Of a DNA stretch of 13,819 nt, positions 1 to 8,242 are shown piece by piece. The first letter of the stretch is position 1; every line of letters starts with the position of its first letter. The position numbers were made by a program, and so were the translations under genes. The DNA is from Xanthobacteraceae bacterium (lineage in GTDB: Bacteria; Pseudomonadota; Alphaproteobacteria; Rhizobiales; Xanthobacteraceae). The stretch covers positions 1 to 13,819 of the forward strand of contig JAIESC010000044.1 in NCBI GenBank assembly GCA_019746355.1, written 5' to 3'. Below the pieces are notes generated by a model. That model did not search any database, had not been told where the DNA came from, and saw only the letters and a program-made list of their open reading frames with translations.

Positions 1-1
1 C

Positions 2-1318
2 CATCTTGCCCTGCACGACGCGCTCTGCGGCCTGCCCAACCGCAACGCCTTCAGCGAGCGGCTCGAGGCGGTGATCGCCGAGGTCAGGGCCGGCGGCACC
101 GCCGCCGCGGTGTTCTACCTCGACCTCGACCACTTCAAGGACGTCAACGACACGCTCGGCCATCCGATCGGCGACGAGTTGATCCGTGCCGTCACCATGC
201 GGCTGTCGCAGTTGATGCAGGGCGAAGACATGGTGGCGCGGCTCGGCGGTGACGAATTCGCAGTCATCGCCGTCGGAAACTCCGACCATGCGGTGCTCGA
301 CCGGATCGCCGCGCGGATGATCACCACGCTCTGCGCACCCTACGCGATCGGCGGACATACCATCGTGATCGGCGCGAGCATCGGCATCGCCGCGATCGAC
401 GGCAACACCAGCGCTGCCGACATCCTGCGCTATGCCGACATGGCGCTGTACCGCGCCAAGAACGAGGGCCGCAACCGCGCCTGCCTGTTCGACGAGGTGA
501 TGGACGCCAACCTGTCGCAACGCAAGCTGATCGAGCAGGATTTGCGCGAGGCGATCGGCAACGGCGGGCTGAAGGTCGCATATCAGCCGATGTTCAATGC
601 CGGCGGCGACAGGATCCTCGGAGTCGAGGCGCTGGCGCGCTGGTCGCATCCGATCCGCGGCCCGATGCGTCCCGACGAGTTCATCCCGATTGCCGAGCAC
701 TCCGGCCTGATCATCCCGCTCGGCGAATGCGTGCTGCGCCAGGCCTGCATCGACGCGCAGGCGTGGCCGGGGATCGCGGTCTCGGTCAACGTCTCACCAC
801 TGCAGTTCCGCAGGCTCGATTTCGTCAGCACGATCGAGCGAACGCTTTCGGAAACCGGATTCGACCCGGCGCGGCTGGAGCTCGAGCTCACCGAAAGCAC
901 GCTGCTCGGCAACCTCGATAATGCCGAGGAGGCGATGCGGCGGCTGAAGGCGCTGGGCGTCAAGCTGGCGCTTGACGATTTCGGCACCGGCTATTCCAGC
1001 CTGCTTTATCTGCGCCGCTTCCCGTTCGACAAGCTCAAGATCGACAAGAGCTTCGTGCTCTCGATCGAGAAGACCGCCGATGCCGCGGCCATCGTGCATG
1101 CGGTGGTCAGCCTCGGCCGCGGGCTCGGCATGAAGGTCACGGCCGAAGGCGTGGAGACGGCGGAGCAGCACCTGTTCCTGCGCGCCGCGGGCGTGCATTG
1201 CATGCAGGGCTTCCGCTTCGGCAAGCCGGTGCCGGCCGGCGAGATCGCCGCGCGGCTCGCCACGCCCGGCGTCTATCGCAGCATCGAAGGCGACGCCCGC
1301 GCCGCGCTGGCGGGCTAA
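2..1318 (+). CDS. GGDEF-EAL c-di-GMP turnover protein, 5' truncated by window edge
   Basis: The reading frame is already open at the left edge, so the N-terminus, including any sensor domain, is missing; 438 residues are visible. GGDEF domains make c-di-GMP from two GTP and EAL domains cleave it to pGpG. A DALCGLPNR segment at visible residues 6-14 opens the GGDEF domain, and the signature GGDEF is at 82-86. The tetrad five residues before it is QGED instead of RxxD, so the allosteric inhibition site lacks its arginine. The EAL domain begins near residue 195 with EAL at 209-211 and keeps NVSP, ELTES, DDFGTGYSSL, the KIDKSF lysine and AEGVE, so the phosphodiesterase looks catalytically complete. 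Which activity dominates cannot be told from sequence. The gene converges on the next one with only 26 nt between, and no clear terminator is seen there. Confidence 0.96.
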   Translation, partial: HLALHDALCGLPNRNAFSERLEAVIAEVRAGGTAAAVFYLDLDHFKDVNDTLGHPIGDELIRAVTMRLSQLMQGEDMVARLGGDEFAVIAVGNSDHAVLDRIAARMITTLCAPYAIGGHTIVIGASIGIAAIDGNTSAADILRYADMALYRAKNEGRNRACLFDEVMDANLSQRKLIEQDLREAIGNGGLKVAYQPMFNAGGDRILGVEALARWSHPIRGPMRPDEFIPIAEHSGLIIPLGECVLRQACIDAQAWPGIAVSVNVSPLQFRRLDFVSTIERTLSETGFDPARLELELTESTLLGNLDNAEEAMRRLKALGVKLALDDFGTGYSSLLYLRRFPFDKLKIDKSFVLSIEKTADAAAIVHAVVSLGRGLGMKVTAEGVETAEQHLFLRAAGVHCMQGFRFGKPVPAGEIAARLATPGVYRSIEGDARAALAG

Positions 1319-1344
1319 CGACCGCTCCGCCCGTTGATCGACGC

Positions 1345-2346
1345 TCAGTCGATCTTGATGCCCATGGCCGTAACGATGGGACGCCAGCGCGTGAGCTCGG
1401 ATTCGACATAGCTCTTGTACTCGGCCGGGCTCGTCAGCGGCTCGAGCTCGAAGGTGCCCGAGATCAGAAGCTCCTGGTATGACTTGTCGGCGAGCAGCTT
1501 GAGGTTGGCTGCCGAGACGGCGTCAACAATTGGCTTCGGGGTGCCGGCCGGCGCGAACACACCGATGAAGTTCGGCGCCACCAGGTCGGTGTAGCCCTGC
1601 TCGACCGCGGTCGGTATCTCCGGTGCCGCCGCGAGACGCCGCGCATTCGTCACCGCCAATATCCGCAGCTTGCCCGCGCGATGGTGCTCCAGCACGATGT
1701 TGGTCATCGCCGGGACCAGTGCCGGTATCTGTCCGGCAAGGAGATCCGTCAGGCCCGGCCCCGCGCCGCGATAAGGCACGTGCGGCATGTCGGCCAGGCC
1801 GGCCCTGATCTTGAGCAGCTCGCCCGCCAGATGATTGAGCGAGCCGTGTCCGGCCGAGCCATAGGACACCTTGCCGGGATTGGCCTTGGTGTAGGCCACG
1901 AACTCCTTCAGGTCCTTCGCCGGCACCGACGGATGCACCGCAATGGCAAAGGCCGTGTACGCGATCGGCGAGATCGGCTCGAGGTCCTTCACCGGATCGA
2001 AAGTCGGCTTGGTCTTGAGCAGCGCTTCGGTGATGTGGGTGGTGGCGCCGCCGAGCAGAAGCGTGTAGCCGTCCGGCTGCGAGCGCGTGGCCTGCGCCGC
2101 GCCGACGCCGCCGCCCGCGCCGCCGATGTTCTCGATCATGACGGTGCCGAGCAGCGGCTTGATCCGCTCCGCCCACGGCCGCCCAATGGTGTCGAACGCG
2201 CCGCCCGGCGGGAACGGCACGATCAGCCGCACCGGCCGGTCGGGATACTTGCCTTGCGCCCAAGCTCCTTGCACCCAAGCGGAGCGGACGAGGAGCGGCG
2301 CCGAAACGCCCGCAGCACCGAATTTTAGAAGGTCACGCCGTCGCAT
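1345..2346 (-). CDS. Bug/TctC-family periplasmic substrate-binding protein (Tat signal)
   Basis: A 333-residue Bug (TctC-like) receptor, the extracytoplasmic binding component of tripartite tricarboxylate transporters; known family ligands are mostly small carboxylates and related metabolites. The N-terminus [10 protein letters not shown] followed by a hydrophobic stretch and AWAQ looks like a twin-arginine signal peptide with cleavage near residue 29. The mature start [12 protein letters not shown], the ligand-loop segment PFPPGG and the downstream VPYRGAGP and DLLAGQ blocks are family hallmarks. Start choice: an ATG four codons upstream (2356-2358) lacks a Shine-Dalgarno, whereas GGGGGA sits just before the ATG at 2344-2346. 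No TctA or TctB membrane partner is in the window, which is usual for the many orphan Bug proteins. The ligand is unknown. It is divergent from the SDR gene and may share a control region with it. Confidence 0.95.
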   Translation of the reverse strand: MRRRDLLKFGAAGVSAPLLVRSAWVQGAWAQGKYPDRPVRLIVPFPPGGAFDTIGRPWAERIKPLLGTVMIENIGGAGGGVGAAQATRSQPDGYTLLLGGATTHITEALLKTKPTFDPVKDLEPISPIAYTAFAIAVHPSVPAKDLKEFVAYTKANPGKVSYGSAGHGSLNHLAGELLKIRAGLADMPHVPYRGAGPGLTDLLAGQIPALVPAMTNIVLEHHRAGKLRILAVTNARRLAAAPEIPTAVEQGYTDLVAPNFIGVFAPAGTPKPIVDAVSAANLKLLADKSYQELLISGTFELEPLTSPAEYKSYVESELTRWRPIVTAMGIKID

Positions 2347-2483
2347 CGGATCCCCCATCCAAATGGCAACTCACGCTCGTTGTAGTTGAATGCAATTGGC
2401 GAAGCCGTACAAGAGGGGTTGAAGACGTTGCGGCGATTGTGGCGGACACTAGGATGCCGCCGACGAGTGTTCCGGAGGACAAC

Positions 2484-3239
2484 ATGGCTGTGCAGAAGGT
2501 GGCGGTGGTGACGGGCGCGGGAACGGGCATCGGCAAGGCGGTGTCGCTGGCGCTGGCCAAGGACGGCTATGCCGTGGTGCTGGCCGGCCGCCGCGCCGAC
2601 AAGCTCGACGAGACCGCGAAGGAGGCCGGCAACGCCAAGGCCCTCTCGGTGCCGACCGATGTGAGCGATCCGGAATCGATCAGGGCGCTGTTTGCGCGCG
2701 TCAAGAAGGAGTTCGGCCGGCTCGACCTGCTGTTCAACAATGCGGGCATCGGTGCGCCCGCCGTGCCGATGGAGGAACTGCCGCTCGAGACCTGGAAGAA
2801 AGTGGTCGACACCAACCTCACCGGCATGTTCGTCTGCACCCAGGAAGCCATCAAGATCATGAAGGCGCAGGACCCCAAGGGCGGGCGCATCGTCAACAAC
2901 GGCTCGATCTCGGCGCACACGCCGCGGCCGCGCGCGGCCGCCTACACCGCGACCAAGCACGCGGTGACCGGCCTCACCAAGCAGACCGCGCTCGATTGCC
3001 GCAACGACATGATCCTGTGCAGCCAGATCGACATCGGTAACGCCGCGACGCCGCTCACCGACCGCATGGTGCAGGGCCAGGGCGTGCTGCAGCCCGACGG
3101 CCGCATGGCGATCGAGGCGCGGATGAACGCGGACGACGTCGGCCGCGCGGTGGTCTACATCGCCAACCTGCCGCTCGACACCAACGTGCTGTTCATGACG
3201 GTGATGGCGAACGGCATGCCGTTCGTGGGAAGGGGATAG
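2484..3239 (+). CDS. Short-chain dehydrogenase/reductase (classical SDR)
   Basis: A 251-residue NAD(P)-dependent oxidoreductase with the full classical SDR pattern. The cofactor glycine motif TGAGTGIG is at residues 10-17, an acidic D60 lies in the adenine pocket, NNAG is at 85-88, and N111, a serine in the NGSIS segment at 139-143, Y154 and K158 provide the catalytic set (YTATK). Two arginines after the second strand (AGRR, 35-37) favour NADP(H) over NAD(H), by family rule. The substrate cannot be read from sequence. The chosen ATG follows GGAGG with six-nt spacing; a longer in-frame start at 2439 adds 15 unlikely residues and has no ribosome site. Its head-to-head arrangement with a Bug binding protein suggests the two may handle one compound, but this is only context. 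Confidence 0.95.
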   Translation: MAVQKVAVVTGAGTGIGKAVSLALAKDGYAVVLAGRRADKLDETAKEAGNAKALSVPTDVSDPESIRALFARVKKEFGRLDLLFNNAGIGAPAVPMEELPLETWKKVVDTNLTGMFVCTQEAIKIMKAQDPKGGRIVNNGSISAHTPRPRAAAYTATKHAVTGLTKQTALDCRNDMILCSQIDIGNAATPLTDRMVQGQGVLQPDGRMAIEARMNADDVGRAVVYIANLPLDTNVLFMTVMANGMPFVGRG

Positions 3240-3263
3240 CGCCGCAGCGCTCCCCCGCCTTTT
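3232..3263 (+). terminator. Probable Rho-independent terminator after the SDR gene
   Basis: A GGGG at 3232-3235 and AGCGC at 3238-3242 pair with GCGCT at 3247-3251 and CCCC at 3252-3255 around a four-base CGCA loop, with a two-base AT bulge. TTTT follows at 3260-3263. The hairpin overlaps the SDR stop codon, and the T-run is short, so this is a moderate call. Confidence 0.5.
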
Positions 3264-3274
3264 CCTCGTGCTGT

Positions 3275-3742
3275 TTACGCACGAACGCTGAACCGGCCGT
3301 GTATGGCATCGGCCGTGAGCGTCGCAAATTGGGCGGCGTCCATGCGGATCAGTGTCGAATGGTCTCCCGCCTCGAGATAGATCTCGGGCTGCTCGGTGAT
3401 GCTGTCGTCGACAATCGTCTGAAGGCCGTAGCAATCGCCAAACGGCGGAATGGCACCGCGCTCGCAATCGCGAAACAGCGGGCCAATCTCGTTTTCGGAC
3501 GCGAGCTCCACCTGATCGCCGACCTCCGTGGCGACGTTTTCGAGACGCACATGCCGGGAGGCCGGCAGAATGGCGAGCAGGTATCCGCCGTTGTGACGAA
3601 GTACGATGCCCTTGGCAAGGCGGTTGCCGGAGATGTGGCAGGCCTGCGCCGTGCGCGTCGACGACATGGTCGGCTCATGCGTGATCACGTCGTACGTGAC
3701 GTTCTGGTCGAGATATTTCTGCAAAGTCGGAGCGATGGACAT
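3275..3742 (-). CDS. YbaK/ProX-type aminoacyl-tRNA deacylase domain protein
   Basis: A 155-residue stand-alone YbaK/aaRS-editing domain. The family hydrolyses mischarged aminoacyl-tRNAs in trans (for example Ala- or Cys-tRNAPro) in the cytoplasm. Visible hallmarks are the N-terminal YDVITHEPTMSS segment, the conserved lysine K44 in LAKGIVLR, which corresponds to the catalytic/tRNA-contact lysine, and the GAIPPFG loop at residues 96-102 that corresponds to the GxxxP substrate-selecting motif. The divergence of the sequence prevents a firm choice among YbaK, ProXp-ala and other subfamilies, so the substrate is open. GGAGGG five nt before the ATG supports the start. It lies 203 nt downstream of the large PAS-GGDEF-EAL gene on the same strand and probably has its own promoter. 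It converges with the SDR gene. Confidence 0.9.
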   Translation of the reverse strand: MSIAPTLQKYLDQNVTYDVITHEPTMSSTRTAQACHISGNRLAKGIVLRHNGGYLLAILPASRHVRLENVATEVGDQVELASENEIGPLFRDCERGAIPPFGDCYGLQTIVDDSITEQPEIYLEAGDHSTLIRMDAAQFATLTADAIHGRFSVRA

Positions 3743-3945
3743 GATAACCCTCCGTGCGTCGGGGAACGGCGCGCGCTCGCGAGGGTCGGTCCATCGGGCC
3801 GTCGTCTCACGAGGCGGCCGATTGATGTGCCTTTAAGATAGGTCCGATCACCGCCGCCGACAATCGGCTCCGGGCGCCCAAGCCGCCCTGCTCTCGCTGG
3901 ATGACCGAGATGGCGAACGGCAGGCGGTTCGTGCGCGGGGTGACG

Positions 3946-6534
3946 CTAGGCCACCGACCGCCGTTGCGGCTGTTCTGCCGGCCGCGGCTGCAGCATCGGC
4001 GCAAGCTCCGCGGCGGGCTTCGGCGGGCTGAACAGGAAGCCCTGCATCTCCGTGCAGCCGAGCGCGCGCAGCAATTCGAGCTGTTGCGGCTTCTCGACGC
4101 CTTCCGCGGTGGTTGTGATGTCGCGCGATTTGGCGATGCCGATGACCGCCTGCACGATCGCGAGCGAGCTCGGGTCGTCGGCGATATGCTCGATGAAGGA
4201 CCTGTCGATCTTGACTTTGTCGAACGGGAACCGTCGCAGATAGTTCAGCGAGGAATAGCCGGTGCCGAAATCGTCCATCGCGATCCGCACGCCGAGCTCG
4301 CGGAGCTGCCCCAGGATGCGCAGCGTCAGCTCATCGTCGTGCAGCAGCACCGACTCGGTGATTTCCAGCTCCAGCCGCCGGGCCGGCAGACCCGACTCGG
4401 CCAGCGCGCTCACCACCAGCGGCACCAGGCCGTCGTTCTTGAACTGCACCGGCGAGACGTTGACCGTGACCAGGATGTCGTCGCGCCAGGCGGCCGCCTC
4501 GATGCATGCCGTCCGCAGCGCGAATTCGCCGAGCTGGTTGACGAGGCCTGCGTCCTCGGCGACCGGGATGAACTCGGCCGGCGACACGAAGCCGCGCACC
4601 GGATGCCGCCAGCGCAGCAGCGCCTCGCAGGCCACCACGCTCTTGTCTCGGATATTGACCAGCGGCTGATAGAACATCTCCAGTTCGCCGCACATGATCG
4701 CCTGCCGGAGGTCGAACTCGAGCGCCCGCCGCGCCCTCATTTCCGCATCCATCTCGGCCTCGAAGAACCGGTACGTTGCGCGGCCGTCGGCCTTGGCGCC
4801 GTACATCGCGAGGTCGGCGTTCTGCAGCAGCTGATCGGCCTCGGTGCCGTCGACCGGCGCCATCGAAATGCCGATGCTGGCGTCCATCGAGAAGCGGTTG
4901 CCCTCGAGCTCGCAAGGCTGCCGAAGCGCGCTGTGAATGCGTTCGGCAAGCCCGGTGACGGAGGTGGCGTCTTCGATGTTGGTTTGCACGATGGCGAATT
5001 CGTCGCCGCCGAGCCGTGCCACGATATCGGTCTCGCGCACGCAGGCCTTGAGCCGCTCGGCGACCGTCTTGAGAAGCTCGTCGCCGCCCTGGTGGCCGAG
5101 CGTGTCGTTGACGCCCTTGAACTTGTCGAGGTCGAGGAACAGCACGGCGAGCTTCTCGCCGCGCTTGACGCGCTTCAGCGCCTGCTCGAGCTGCTCGCGG
5201 AAATAAATGCGATTGGGCAGATCGGTCAGCGCGTCGTAGTGGGCCATGTGCGCGATCCGCGCCTCGGACGTCTTGCGATCCGTGACGTCCTCGATCACGC
5301 TGACGATGAACTGCGTCTTCTGCGCGCCGTCTCGGATGACAAGCTTCCTCACGTTGATGAAGCGCTGGCGCTTGCCGGGCGTAACGATCGGATAGTCATC
5401 GAAGAACATGCTGCCACCGGACCGCAGCAGGTCGGCGTCATGCTGTTCGATCACGTCGGCGGCTTCTTTCGAGAAGATTTCGTGCGGCCGCTTGCCGACG
5501 ATCTGCGCGCGCGGGATGCCGAAGTGGTTGATCGCCGCCTGGTTGGCCAGGACATAGCGCCCGGTGTTGGCGTCGCGAACGACAATGGTGGTCGGCACGT
5601 TCTCGATGATCTGGTTGAGGAACTGCCGGTCGCGGTCGCGCTCCTGCTCAAGGCGGACACGCCCGGTCACATCCTCGACGATGCCGATCAGGTACAGCGG
5701 CTTGCCGGCGGCGTCGCGGACCAGGTGCCGCTTTGACGTGACCATCCGGTTTCCATTCGGATCAAGGAACGTCGGATGAGCTTCTCGAACGATGCTGTGC
5801 CCGGAAGCAACGACGTCCGCATCGCGTTTGTCGACAGATTCGGTGGGCGCGTTCGGGAACAGTTCGCCGAGCGTCTTGCCGATCGCATCGCCGCGTGAGA
5901 TTCCCCAGAACTCCTCTGCTGCGCGGTTGACGTGCACGAATCGCCGCTCCACCGGCTCCTTGACCACGACCGCAACCGGAACGTTGTCCAGGACCTGATC
6001 GAGAAAGTCGCGCCGGCGCTCGACCTCGCTCTCGACCGCCTTCAGCTCACTGATGTCCTCGATGGTGGCGACCCACCCGCCATTGGCCATCGGCTGGTTC
6101 GTCACGCGCAACTGCGCCTTGCCGTCGAGCGACTGCACCTTGTGGACCAGCACGCGGCCGGCGCGCGCGGCCTCGATCAGGTCGGCGAACATCCGCTCCG
6201 GATCGCCCGCGTTGCGGCCGGCCGCCTTGCGCCGGTGGAACAGATCGAGCAGCGACATGCCGACGAGGTCGCTGGCCGGCAGCTTCATGAGGTCGATGTA
6301 GCGCTGGTTGAACATGACGATGCGGCCTTGCGCATCGAACATGCACAGTCCCTGCTGCATGCCGTTCAGGGCGGCGTCGAGCCTGGCTTCGGCGTCGCTC
6401 GACGCCCGAAGCTTCTGGCCCTCTGTCGAGATGTCGTCGTGCCTGCTCATGCCGGAATGCCGTGCGTTCATCGCGCGTTCGGCTGAGCGGGCCTTCATCA
6501 GGACAAAATCGCCCGGATGACGGCACCCTCTCAT
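3946..6534 (-). CDS. PAS-PAS-PAS-GGDEF-EAL sensor, c-di-GMP synthase/phosphodiesterase
   Basis: An 862-residue soluble protein without membrane segments. Three PAS-type sensor domains lie at about 50-165 (PAS_7-like, NGMQQGLCMFDAQGR), 175-292 and 302-420, joined by short helical linkers (for example KAVESEVERRRDFLDQ). A GGDEF domain (about 430-592) keeps GGDEF at 509-513 and the inhibitory RxxD site RETD at 500-503. The EAL domain (about 605-848) keeps EAL at 637-639, NVSP, EITES, DDFGTGYSSL at 754-763, KIDRSF and AEGVE. Both catalytic halves therefore look intact, and synthesis should be product-inhibited. The PAS ligands are unknown. The start is uncertain: the first ATG has GGGGGA close before it, whereas later in-frame ATGs (codons 13, 22 and 29) lack a good ribosome site yet lie nearer to the first PAS domain. 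A CtrA-like box lies 58 nt upstream. Confidence 0.96.
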   Translation of the reverse strand: MRGCRHPGDFVLMKARSAERAMNARHSGMSRHDDISTEGQKLRASSDAEARLDAALNGMQQGLCMFDAQGRIVMFNQRYIDLMKLPASDLVGMSLLDLFHRRKAAGRNAGDPERMFADLIEAARAGRVLVHKVQSLDGKAQLRVTNQPMANGGWVATIEDISELKAVESEVERRRDFLDQVLDNVPVAVVVKEPVERRFVHVNRAAEEFWGISRGDAIGKTLGELFPNAPTESVDKRDADVVASGHSIVREAHPTFLDPNGNRMVTSKRHLVRDAAGKPLYLIGIVEDVTGRVRLEQERDRDRQFLNQIIENVPTTIVVRDANTGRYVLANQAAINHFGIPRAQIVGKRPHEIFSKEAADVIEQHDADLLRSGGSMFFDDYPIVTPGKRQRFINVRKLVIRDGAQKTQFIVSVIEDVTDRKTSEARIAHMAHYDALTDLPNRIYFREQLEQALKRVKRGEKLAVLFLDLDKFKGVNDTLGHQGGDELLKTVAERLKACVRETDIVARLGGDEFAIVQTNIEDATSVTGLAERIHSALRQPCELEGNRFSMDASIGISMAPVDGTEADQLLQNADLAMYGAKADGRATYRFFEAEMDAEMRARRALEFDLRQAIMCGELEMFYQPLVNIRDKSVVACEALLRWRHPVRGFVSPAEFIPVAEDAGLVNQLGEFALRTACIEAAAWRDDILVTVNVSPVQFKNDGLVPLVVSALAESGLPARRLELEITESVLLHDDELTLRILGQLRELGVRIAMDDFGTGYSSLNYLRRFPFDKVKIDRSFIEHIADDPSSLAIVQAVIGIAKSRDITTTAEGVEKPQQLELLRALGCTEMQGFLFSPPKPAAELAPMLQPRPAEQPQRRSVA

Positions 6535-6591
6535 CCGTCCCCCGGCGGTATCCGTAGAGGATGCAGATGGAGGGGACGTTAGGAAGGCTGG

Positions 6592-6606
6592 TTAGCAAAA
6601 GGTTAA
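6592..6606 (-). promoter_or_regulatory. CtrA-like box (TTAA-N7-CTAA) upstream of the PAS-GGDEF-EAL gene
   Basis: Read on the minus strand this is TTAA, seven bases, CTAA: one mismatch from the alphaproteobacterial CtrA consensus TTAA-N7-TTAA. It lies 58 nt before the annotated start at 6534. CtrA controls cell-cycle and motility genes, a regulon in which c-di-GMP enzymes are common. No clear -35/-10 pair was identified beside it, so binding is a hypothesis. Confidence 0.35.
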
Positions 6607-6657
6607 AGCACGCGATTCCGCAGTGTCGCAGCGCTTACCGTGGAAATCGGCGGCGTG

Positions 6658-7032
6658 TCAGTCGCTCGCCGAGACCTTGATCCTGCTGCCGGCGCGGACT
6701 TTTGCCAGCGCCTTCACGTCCGACAGCGCCCGGGCGAAGACATTGCACGGGCTGGCGAGCCGGCATTCGTCGCCTTTCGAGATCGGCGTGCGCCCGAAGC
6801 CGATGGCGATGGCCGGTCCCTCCGGCCAGTAGGCGATCTCGCCCGGCGTCACCACGGCACGGGCATCGGCCTCGCGCTTCGCCCGCACCGGCACGTCGAA
6901 ATAGACCTCCTCGCCCCAGGTCATGGCTGACACCTCGACCGGCAGCGCCGCGGCGATGGCCTTGGCGGTCGGCGTGTCGAGCAGTTCGGCGTCGAGCGTG
7001 AACGAGCCGAAATCGAAGCGGATGCGCGCCAT
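6658..7032 (-). CDS. Cyclophilin-like fold protein (TM1367/PF04126 type)
   Basis: A 124-residue protein resembling the small beta-barrel 'cyclophilin-like' family typified by Thermotoga TM1367. Family-type blocks are LLDTPTAKAIAAALP (residues 17-31), WGEEVYFDVPV (39-49), GEIAYWPEGPAIAIGFGRTP (64-83) and ASPCNVFA (93-100). The fold resembles prolyl isomerases, but the catalytic arginine pattern of true cyclophilins is not evident, and the biochemical function of the family is not established. GGGAG six nt before the ATG at 7030-7032 fixes the start; a longer frame reaching 7089 has no such site. It begins 66 nt after the stop of the binding-protein gene on the same strand and is probably co-transcribed with it, hinting at a role with the imported compound. 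Confidence 0.85.
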   Translation of the reverse strand: MARIRFDFGSFTLDAELLDTPTAKAIAAALPVEVSAMTWGEEVYFDVPVRAKREADARAVVTPGEIAYWPEGPAIAIGFGRTPISKGDECRLASPCNVFARALSDVKALAKVRAGSRIKVSASD

Positions 7033-7098
7033 GATCGCTCCCTGTGGTGTGCCGCCGGACGCTATCACGCCCGCGCCAATGGATGCCATTGACGCGGG

Positions 7099-8085
7099 CT
7101 AGTCGAGCGGCGGAATGCCTGCGGCCTTCACCACCGCGCTCCAGCGCCGCACATCCGCATTCAGCAGCGTCCGCGCCTCGTCCGGCGAGGAACTCCTCGC
7201 CTGCAGTCCCATCGCCGCAATCTTTTCGGTCACCTTCGGCGAATTGATGATCTTGACCACCGTCTCGTTGAGCCTGCGAACGATGTCAGGCGGCGTCTTG
7301 CCGTGCGTCGCGATCAGCGCGAGACCTTCCAGCACGAAGCCCTGGATTCCGGCTTCGGCAAAGGTCGGTGCATCTGGCAGCTTTGCCAGACGGCGCGGAC
7401 AGGTCACCGCCAGCGCCCGCATCCTGCCGGACTCGACCACCGGTATCGCCGTCGCAGCAACCTCGAACGACATCGCCAAGTGGCCGCCGAGCAGATCGTT
7501 GATCACCTGGCTCTGGCCCCGATAAGGCACGTGCGTGAGCTGCGTATCCGTCGTGGTCTTGAACAGCTCGCCGATCAGGTGGCCGGCGGTGCCGACGCCA
7601 GGCGAGCCGAACGACAGCGCGCCGGGTCGCTTCTTCGCCTCGGCGATCAGGTCCGCGACCGTCTTGATCGGACTGGACGCGGAGACGATCAGCACGTTGC
7701 AGGTCGTGTAGGCGACCGAGATCGGAATGAGATCGACCTCGGGATCGAACTTCAGATTGCGATAAAGCACCTTGTTGGACGCCATGTTGCCGGACGTTCC
7801 GAGCAGCAGCGTATAGCCGTCGGCCGGCTGGTCGATGACGTATTGAACCGCGATGTTGCCGCCGGCGCCGGCGCGATTTTCGACCACCACCGACTGCCCG
7901 AGCGCCGCCGCAAGGTCTTCTGCGATCATGCGACCGATGATGTCGGGCGAGCCGCCCGGGGCAAACGGCACGATCAGGCGCAGCGGCTTGTCGGGATAGG
8001 ACTGCGCGGCAGCGTCGCCTGGTCCGGCTCCCGCCACGAACGCCGCGCCGAGCGCGATCAACGCCAGCCGAAGAACATGGACCAT
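7099..8085 (-). CDS. Bug/TctC-family periplasmic substrate-binding protein (Sec signal)
   Basis: A 328-residue Bug-type receptor, the second in the window. A Sec signal peptide (MVHVLRLALIALGAAF followed by AAAQS, cleavage near residue 27) leads to the mature start YPDKPLRLIVPFAPGG. Further family blocks are [36 protein letters not shown] and DLLGGH. It differs clearly from the first Bug protein in its ligand-loop residues (GGSPDIIGR against GGAFDTIGR), so the two probably bind different compounds. GGAGGAG six nt before the ATG at 8083-8085 settles the start; the open frame runs 112 codons further upstream but that part has no signal sequence or ribosome site. No TctA/TctB partner is present. 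It probably heads a two-gene unit with the cyclophilin-like protein and is divergent from the CNT transporter. Confidence 0.95.
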   Translation of the reverse strand: MVHVLRLALIALGAAFVAGAGPGDAAAQSYPDKPLRLIVPFAPGGSPDIIGRMIAEDLAAALGQSVVVENRAGAGGNIAVQYVIDQPADGYTLLLGTSGNMASNKVLYRNLKFDPEVDLIPISVAYTTCNVLIVSASSPIKTVADLIAEAKKRPGALSFGSPGVGTAGHLIGELFKTTTDTQLTHVPYRGQSQVINDLLGGHLAMSFEVAATAIPVVESGRMRALAVTCPRRLAKLPDAPTFAEAGIQGFVLEGLALIATHGKTPPDIVRRLNETVVKIINSPKVTEKIAAMGLQARSSSPDEARTLLNADVRRWSAVVKAAGIPPLD

Positions 8086-8111
8086 CTCAGCTCCTCCCTT
8101 GGTGCTTATGG

Positions 8112-8140
8112 GGAAAGCTTCCACGAGCCGGTGGCTTTCC
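8112..8140. repeat. Inverted repeat in the divergent tctC-like/CNT control region
   Basis: GGAAAG at 8112-8117 pairs with CTTTCC at 8135-8140, and an inner CCAC (8121-8124) pairs with GTGG (8131-8134) around GAGCCG. It begins 27 nt upstream of the binding-protein start and could be an operator or a leader hairpin. The 157-nt region also carries a run of eight G at 8152-8159. No convincing -35/-10 pair was recognised for either gene. Confidence 0.4.
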
Positions 8141-8242
8141 GCTACCGGCCCGGGGGGGGCGCTGGCCCACGCACTGTCCACATCCGCCCGCCGGTAACCG
8201 CGACTTGGGCTATCATGATGGGCCGCGGGGATTCGGGGATTC

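Noticed and set aside
2325..3467. 380-codon open frame on the minus strand opposite the SDR gene
   Set aside because: Arg/His-rich shadow of a well-supported SDR gene, running into the YbaK-type gene on the same strand in another frame.
3901..5736. 611-codon open frame on the plus strand opposite the PAS-GGDEF-EAL gene
   Set aside because: It lies wholly antisense to a gene with clear domains and has the Arg/Ala/Leu/Glu-rich make-up typical of stop-free shadow frames in high-GC DNA; no family resemblance seen.
1345..8085. The two Bug/TctC proteins as parts of a complete tripartite transporter
   Set aside because: No TctA or TctB membrane proteins are present in the window, so only orphan receptors can be claimed.
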